Part shown: in pieces, positions 61,501 through 64,000 of the stretch
How the letters are laid out: each line of letters starts with the position of its first letter
Position numbering within the stretch: the first letter of the stretch is position 1
Origin: Chryseosolibacter sp964551035
Lineage (GTDB): Bacteria; Bacteroidota; Bacteroidia; Cytophagales; Cyclobacteriaceae
Assembly: GCA_964551035.1 (NCBI GenBank)
Contig: CAZKBK010000019.1
Span: 1-64,000, forward strand
DNA length: 64,000 bases
Direction: 5' to 3'
Position numbers and translations under genes: made by a program
The notes under the pieces: generated by a model
The model's input: only the letters and a program-made list of their open reading frames with translations
What the model was told of the DNA's origin: nothing
Database searches by the model: none

Positions 61501-61541
61501 ACGTGAATTAGTTTGCAGTCAACGTTTATATACCAGGATGC

Positions 61542-63158
61542 CTATCCCGTAAAGGTGGTCATCACATAGATTACGATACCGATCACCACCAGCGAGAAAA
61601 CTATGTCCCACACGTTGTAGCTCGTCCTGTTGGAAGCCCGCTGCTCAGACGTGAGCGTACCGAAGGTGAGCCCCTCGATCTGCTTTGGCGACGGCGCGGG
61701 CGTAAAGGCGCTCACGGCAAGGCACAGCACGGCGGAAAAGAGGAAGAACCACGAGGCAAACGTGAGGAAGTTAACGGTTGCAAAAGTGTGAAAGAGGCTG
61801 CCCGGCGTAAGGGAATCATCGGCCAGTTCCAGCACAATGCGCAGGAATGCGACACACAGGCCGGCGACCAGCGTCGTCATGGCGCCGGCGGCATTGATCC
61901 GCTTATAGAAAATACCCAACAGGAATACCGCAGTGATGGGTGGCGCGATGTAGGACTGCACGGATTGCAGGTACTCATACAGCACGCCGGAGATTCCCTG
62001 CATCACGGGTATCCAGAGAATGCCCAGCACGACGACGATGCCTGTGGCAATTCTCCCCACGCGTACCAACTTGTGTTCGGGCGTATCCGGGCGTAATTTC
62101 TTATAGATGTCGACCGTAAAGAGTGTCGAGCACGAGTTGAACACCGACGCGAGGGAACTCATCAGCGCGGCCAGCAGTCCGGCAACGATGAGGCCGCGAA
62201 GGCCGATGGGCATCTTCTCCATCAGCAGCGTGGCAAAGGCCTGGTCGGCGGTATCCCAGTGCAGTTCACCCTTGTTCTTGAGTGCGAGTGCGATGACACC
62301 CGGGATCAGGAAAAGGAACACGGGAAGGAGTTTGAGGAAACCGGCGAAGATGGTCCCGCGCCGTCCTTCGGTAATGTTGCGCGCGGCCAATACGCGTTGC
62401 ACGATGTATTGGTCGGTACACCAGTACCAGATACCGACGATGGAACTGGCGAAGACGAGGCTTGGCCAGGGGAAATCGGGATCGGAGGCGGGCCTCCACA
62501 TGTTGAGGTAGCCTTCCGGCAGTGCTTCGCGCATGCCACTCACGCCGCCGACTTCATTGAGGCCGATCCAGGTAAGGGTCGCCGCGCCGAGCACGAGTAC
62601 GACGGTCTGCAGGGCTTCAGTGTACACTACGGCGCGCATCCCGCCGAGGATCGTGTAGATACCGGTGAGGATGACCGTAGCCAGGGCACCCGTCCAGAAT
62701 TCAATGTCGAGGATGGAGGCGATCACGATCCCGCCCGCGTAAACGGTCACCGAAACCTTCGTGAGCACATAGGCGATGAGTGAAAAGAGGCTGAGAAACC
62801 ATCGCGTGTTAGCGCTGAACCTTCGTTCCAGGAACTCGGGCATGGTAAACACGCCGCTGCGATGGTAAAACGGTAGGAACACCCAGCCGAGGAGGATGAC
62901 GATCCAGGCGTGGAGCTCATAGATCAGCATGGGCATTTTTCCACCGGCGCCGGCGCCGGCAAGGCCCACAATGTGTTCGGAGCCGATGTTGGAGGCGAAA
63001 ATGGAAGCGCCTACCACGAACCACCCGATATTGCGGCCGGCGAGGAAGTAGTCTTCTGTGTTCTTGGTTTTGCGGGTCATCACCCACACCGCCACGCCGG
63101 CAAGCAGGAGGAAGTAGCCGATGATGGCGGTCCAGTCAAGTGCATGAAATCGATCCAT
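61542..63158 (-). CDS. SSS-family sodium/sugar symporter
   Basis: 538 residues with about 14 membrane helices. SSS marks: DYFLAGRNIGWFVVGASIFA, NIGSEHIVGLAGAGAGGKMP, PFYHRSGVFTMPEFLERRFS, ILGGMRAVVYTEALQTVVLV, and the sodium-site LMSSLASVFNSCSTLFTVDI. The SGLT-like branch imports galactose, glucose or xylose with sodium. First gene of the minus-strand xylan operon. The divergent LacI gene lies 243 bases away, with two operator candidates between. Confidence 0.93.
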   Translation of the reverse strand: MDRFHALDWTAIIGYFLLLAGVAVWVMTRKTKNTEDYFLAGRNIGWFVVGASIFASNIGSEHIVGLAGAGAGGKMPMLIYELHAWIVILLGWVFLPFYHRSGVFTMPEFLERRFSANTRWFLSLFSLIAYVLTKVSVTVYAGGIVIASILDIEFWTGALATVILTGIYTILGGMRAVVYTEALQTVVLVLGAATLTWIGLNEVGGVSGMREALPEGYLNMWRPASDPDFPWPSLVFASSIVGIWYWCTDQYIVQRVLAARNITEGRRGTIFAGFLKLLPVFLFLIPGVIALALKNKGELHWDTADQAFATLLMEKMPIGLRGLIVAGLLAALMSSLASVFNSCSTLFTVDIYKKLRPDTPEHKLVRVGRIATGIVVVLGILWIPVMQGISGVLYEYLQSVQSYIAPPITAVFLLGIFYKRINAAGAMTTLVAGLCVAFLRIVLELADDSLTPGSLFHTFATVNFLTFASWFFLFSAVLCLAVSAFTPAPSPKQIEGLTFGTLTSEQRASNRTSYNVWDIVFSLVVIGIVIYVMTTFTG

Positions 63159-63319
63159 AGGTCAGGTCAGGATTTGTGTGTTGGTTTTTAATAGGAGGTT
63201 AAATTTGTTGTTTATATTTATATGTTCCACCCGTCGGACCATCTTTTAATCATCTGACCGACCATAGTCACATCCGCCCCACAGATCAAAAACCCTAAAG
63301 TAATGAATCCGACCAATTC

Positions 63320-63333
63320 TGCAACCGATTGCA
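63320..63333. promoter_or_regulatory. Candidate LacI operator, symporter/lacI site 1
   Basis: TGCAACCGATTGCA, the same core as site 34936-34951, placed between the divergent symporter and LacI genes. Confidence 0.7.
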
Positions 63334-63386
63334 ATTTTATTTACCAATATCGCTCAAAATATGGTATTTTTATATTAAAATTGCTG

Positions 63387-63400
63387 TGCAAGCGATTGAA
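63387..63400. promoter_or_regulatory. Candidate LacI operator touching the LacI start codon
   Basis: TGCAAGCGATTGAA, two changes from the core, ends one base before the ATG at 63401; consistent with autorepression. Confidence 0.5.
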
Positions 63401-64000
63401 ATGAGCAGCCCCAAAGACGTCACTATTTACGACATAGCCAAAGCCCTGGACATCTCGCCGGCGACGGTGAGCCGCGGTCTGAAGGACCACCCCGGCATCA
63501 AAAAAGACACGAAAAAACGCATTCTGGAGGCCGCCCTTCAGATGGGCTATCAGCACAACAACTTCGCCCGCAACCTCCGCATCAAAAGGACCAACACCAT
63601 CGGCGTGGTGATCCCCCGGCTCAACAGTTATTTCATGTCGACGGTCATCGCCGGTATGGAGAAAGTCGCCAACGACCGCGGTTACATCCTCATCATCAGC
63701 CAGTCGCAGGAATCGGTAAAGAAAGAGATCGCGAGCGTAAACACGATGTTCAATTCGCGCGTGGATGGTCTCCTGGTTTCCCTTGCCTACGACACGGAGA
63801 ACCTGGACCACTTCAACGCCATGGTCAAGAAAGAGATCCCGATCATCTTCTTCGACCGTGTCGCCGAACACACCAAGTGTACCAGCATCGTCATCGACAA
63901 CAGTAAGGCGGGATACGACGCCACCCATCACCTCGTGGAGCAGGGCTGCCGGCGGATCGTGTACATCGGCGGCAACCTCAGCCGGAATGTGTACGCCGAC
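63401..64000 (+). CDS. LacI-family repressor (truncated by window end)
   Basis: 200 codons are present and the frame is still open at the window end. It begins MSSPKDVTIYDIAKALDISP with the LacI HTH and hinge (ATVSRGLKDHPGIKKDTKKR, GYQHNNFARNLRIKRTNTIG), then the periplasmic-binding-like domain (VVIPRLNSYFMSTVIAGMEK, DGLLVSLAYDT, FFDRVAEHTKCTSIVIDNSK). Divergent from the symporter and with operator candidates ahead, it probably controls the xylan operon and the xylanase pair. Ligand unknown, likely a xylo- or glucurono-sugar. Confidence 0.93.
   Translation, partial: MSSPKDVTIYDIAKALDISPATVSRGLKDHPGIKKDTKKRILEAALQMGYQHNNFARNLRIKRTNTIGVVIPRLNSYFMSTVIAGMEKVANDRGYILIISQSQESVKKEIASVNTMFNSRVDGLLVSLAYDTENLDHFNAMVKKEIPIIFFDRVAEHTKCTSIVIDNSKAGYDATHHLVEQGCRRIVYIGGNLSRNVYAD

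Noticed and set aside
63341..63931. 196-codon minus-strand frame at the right end
   Set aside because: Antisense to the LacI gene, which has clear HTH and sugar-binding motifs on the plus strand.

Overview
The window looks like a chromosomal segment of a free-living member of the Bacteroidota, probably order Cytophagales (Chryseolinea/Ohtaekwangia-like). This is an inference from gene families: SusC/SusD pairs, TonB receptors with an N-terminal carboxypeptidase-like domain, a type IX secretion (T9SS) C-terminal sorting domain on a xylanase, DUF5916 and DUF6520 proteins, a PadR regulator beside an FtsX-type permease, and many short lipoprotein signals. Base composition is moderately GC-rich. 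I saw no rRNA, tRNA, CRISPR array, transposase or phage gene.

Layout. (1) 0.3-11.3 kb, mixed housekeeping and envelope genes: AraC-type regulator, a formylglycine-generating-enzyme-like lipoprotein that keeps both active-site cysteines, OmpH/Skp chaperone, small PAS protein, membrane and lipoproteins, DUF4114 lipoprotein, lactonase-type beta-propeller, PAP2 phosphatase, DUF2071 protein. (2) 11.4-21.1 kb, a low-oxygen / nitrosative-stress block: short ribosome hibernation factor, two universal stress proteins, a PAS histidine kinase followed by a receiver-CRP/FNR fusion regulator, the di-iron repair protein RIC (ScdA/YtfE), a truncated hemoglobin, two small membrane proteins, cbb3 oxidase subunits CcoO (with an extra cytochrome c domain) and CcoN (with a long N-terminal extension), and an Rrf2 regulator with three cysteines. 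A similar 22-bp AT-rich element lies upstream of both ccoN and the Rrf2 gene. (3) 21.3-32.2 kb: a TonB receptor with a beta-helix lipoprotein partner separated by a clear terminator, an orphan NarL-type regulator, VanZ-like protein, M28 peptidase, and a PadR / FtsX-permease pair. (4) 32.3-38.5 kb: mannonate dehydratase, two divergent GH10 xylanases and a DUF5916 protein. (5) 39.0-43.3 kb: acyltransferase-like membrane protein, M19-like dipeptidase, AraC regulator. (6) 43.3-53.0 kb, the most unusual part: a SusC-SusD-receiver-TlpA operon on the minus strand, bracketed by two direct copies of a cassette encoding a MauE-type redox membrane protein and a small DUF6520 secreted peptide. One copy has lost nearly all of MauE; the other peptide is shortened. 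The intact MauE cassette is itself flanked by two copies of a second module (small acidic protein plus divergent HTH regulator), one with its regulator decayed. (7) 53.1-64.0 kb: TPR sensor kinase, then a xylan/glucuronoxylan block with a CE15 glucuronoyl esterase, two GH3 enzymes, an SSS sugar symporter and a LacI-type regulator cut by the window end.

How they work together. The two carbohydrate blocks are tied by a shared near-palindrome (ATGCAACCGATTGCAT and variants) between the divergent xylanases and between the symporter and the LacI gene, so the LacI protein probably controls both. Secreted GH10 enzymes would cut xylan, CE15 would release glucuronoyl esters, GH3 enzymes would trim oligomers, the symporter would import sugar, and mannonate dehydratase would feed glucuronate to the KDG route. 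The respiration block is consistent with sensing oxygen/NO and switching to a high-affinity oxidase while protecting Fe-S clusters. Region 6 is the best candidate for an undescribed system: export or uptake through SusCD combined with periplasmic thiol chemistry (MauE, TlpA) and small, variable secreted peptides.

All calls come from reading the sequence and translated ORFs; no database search was run.
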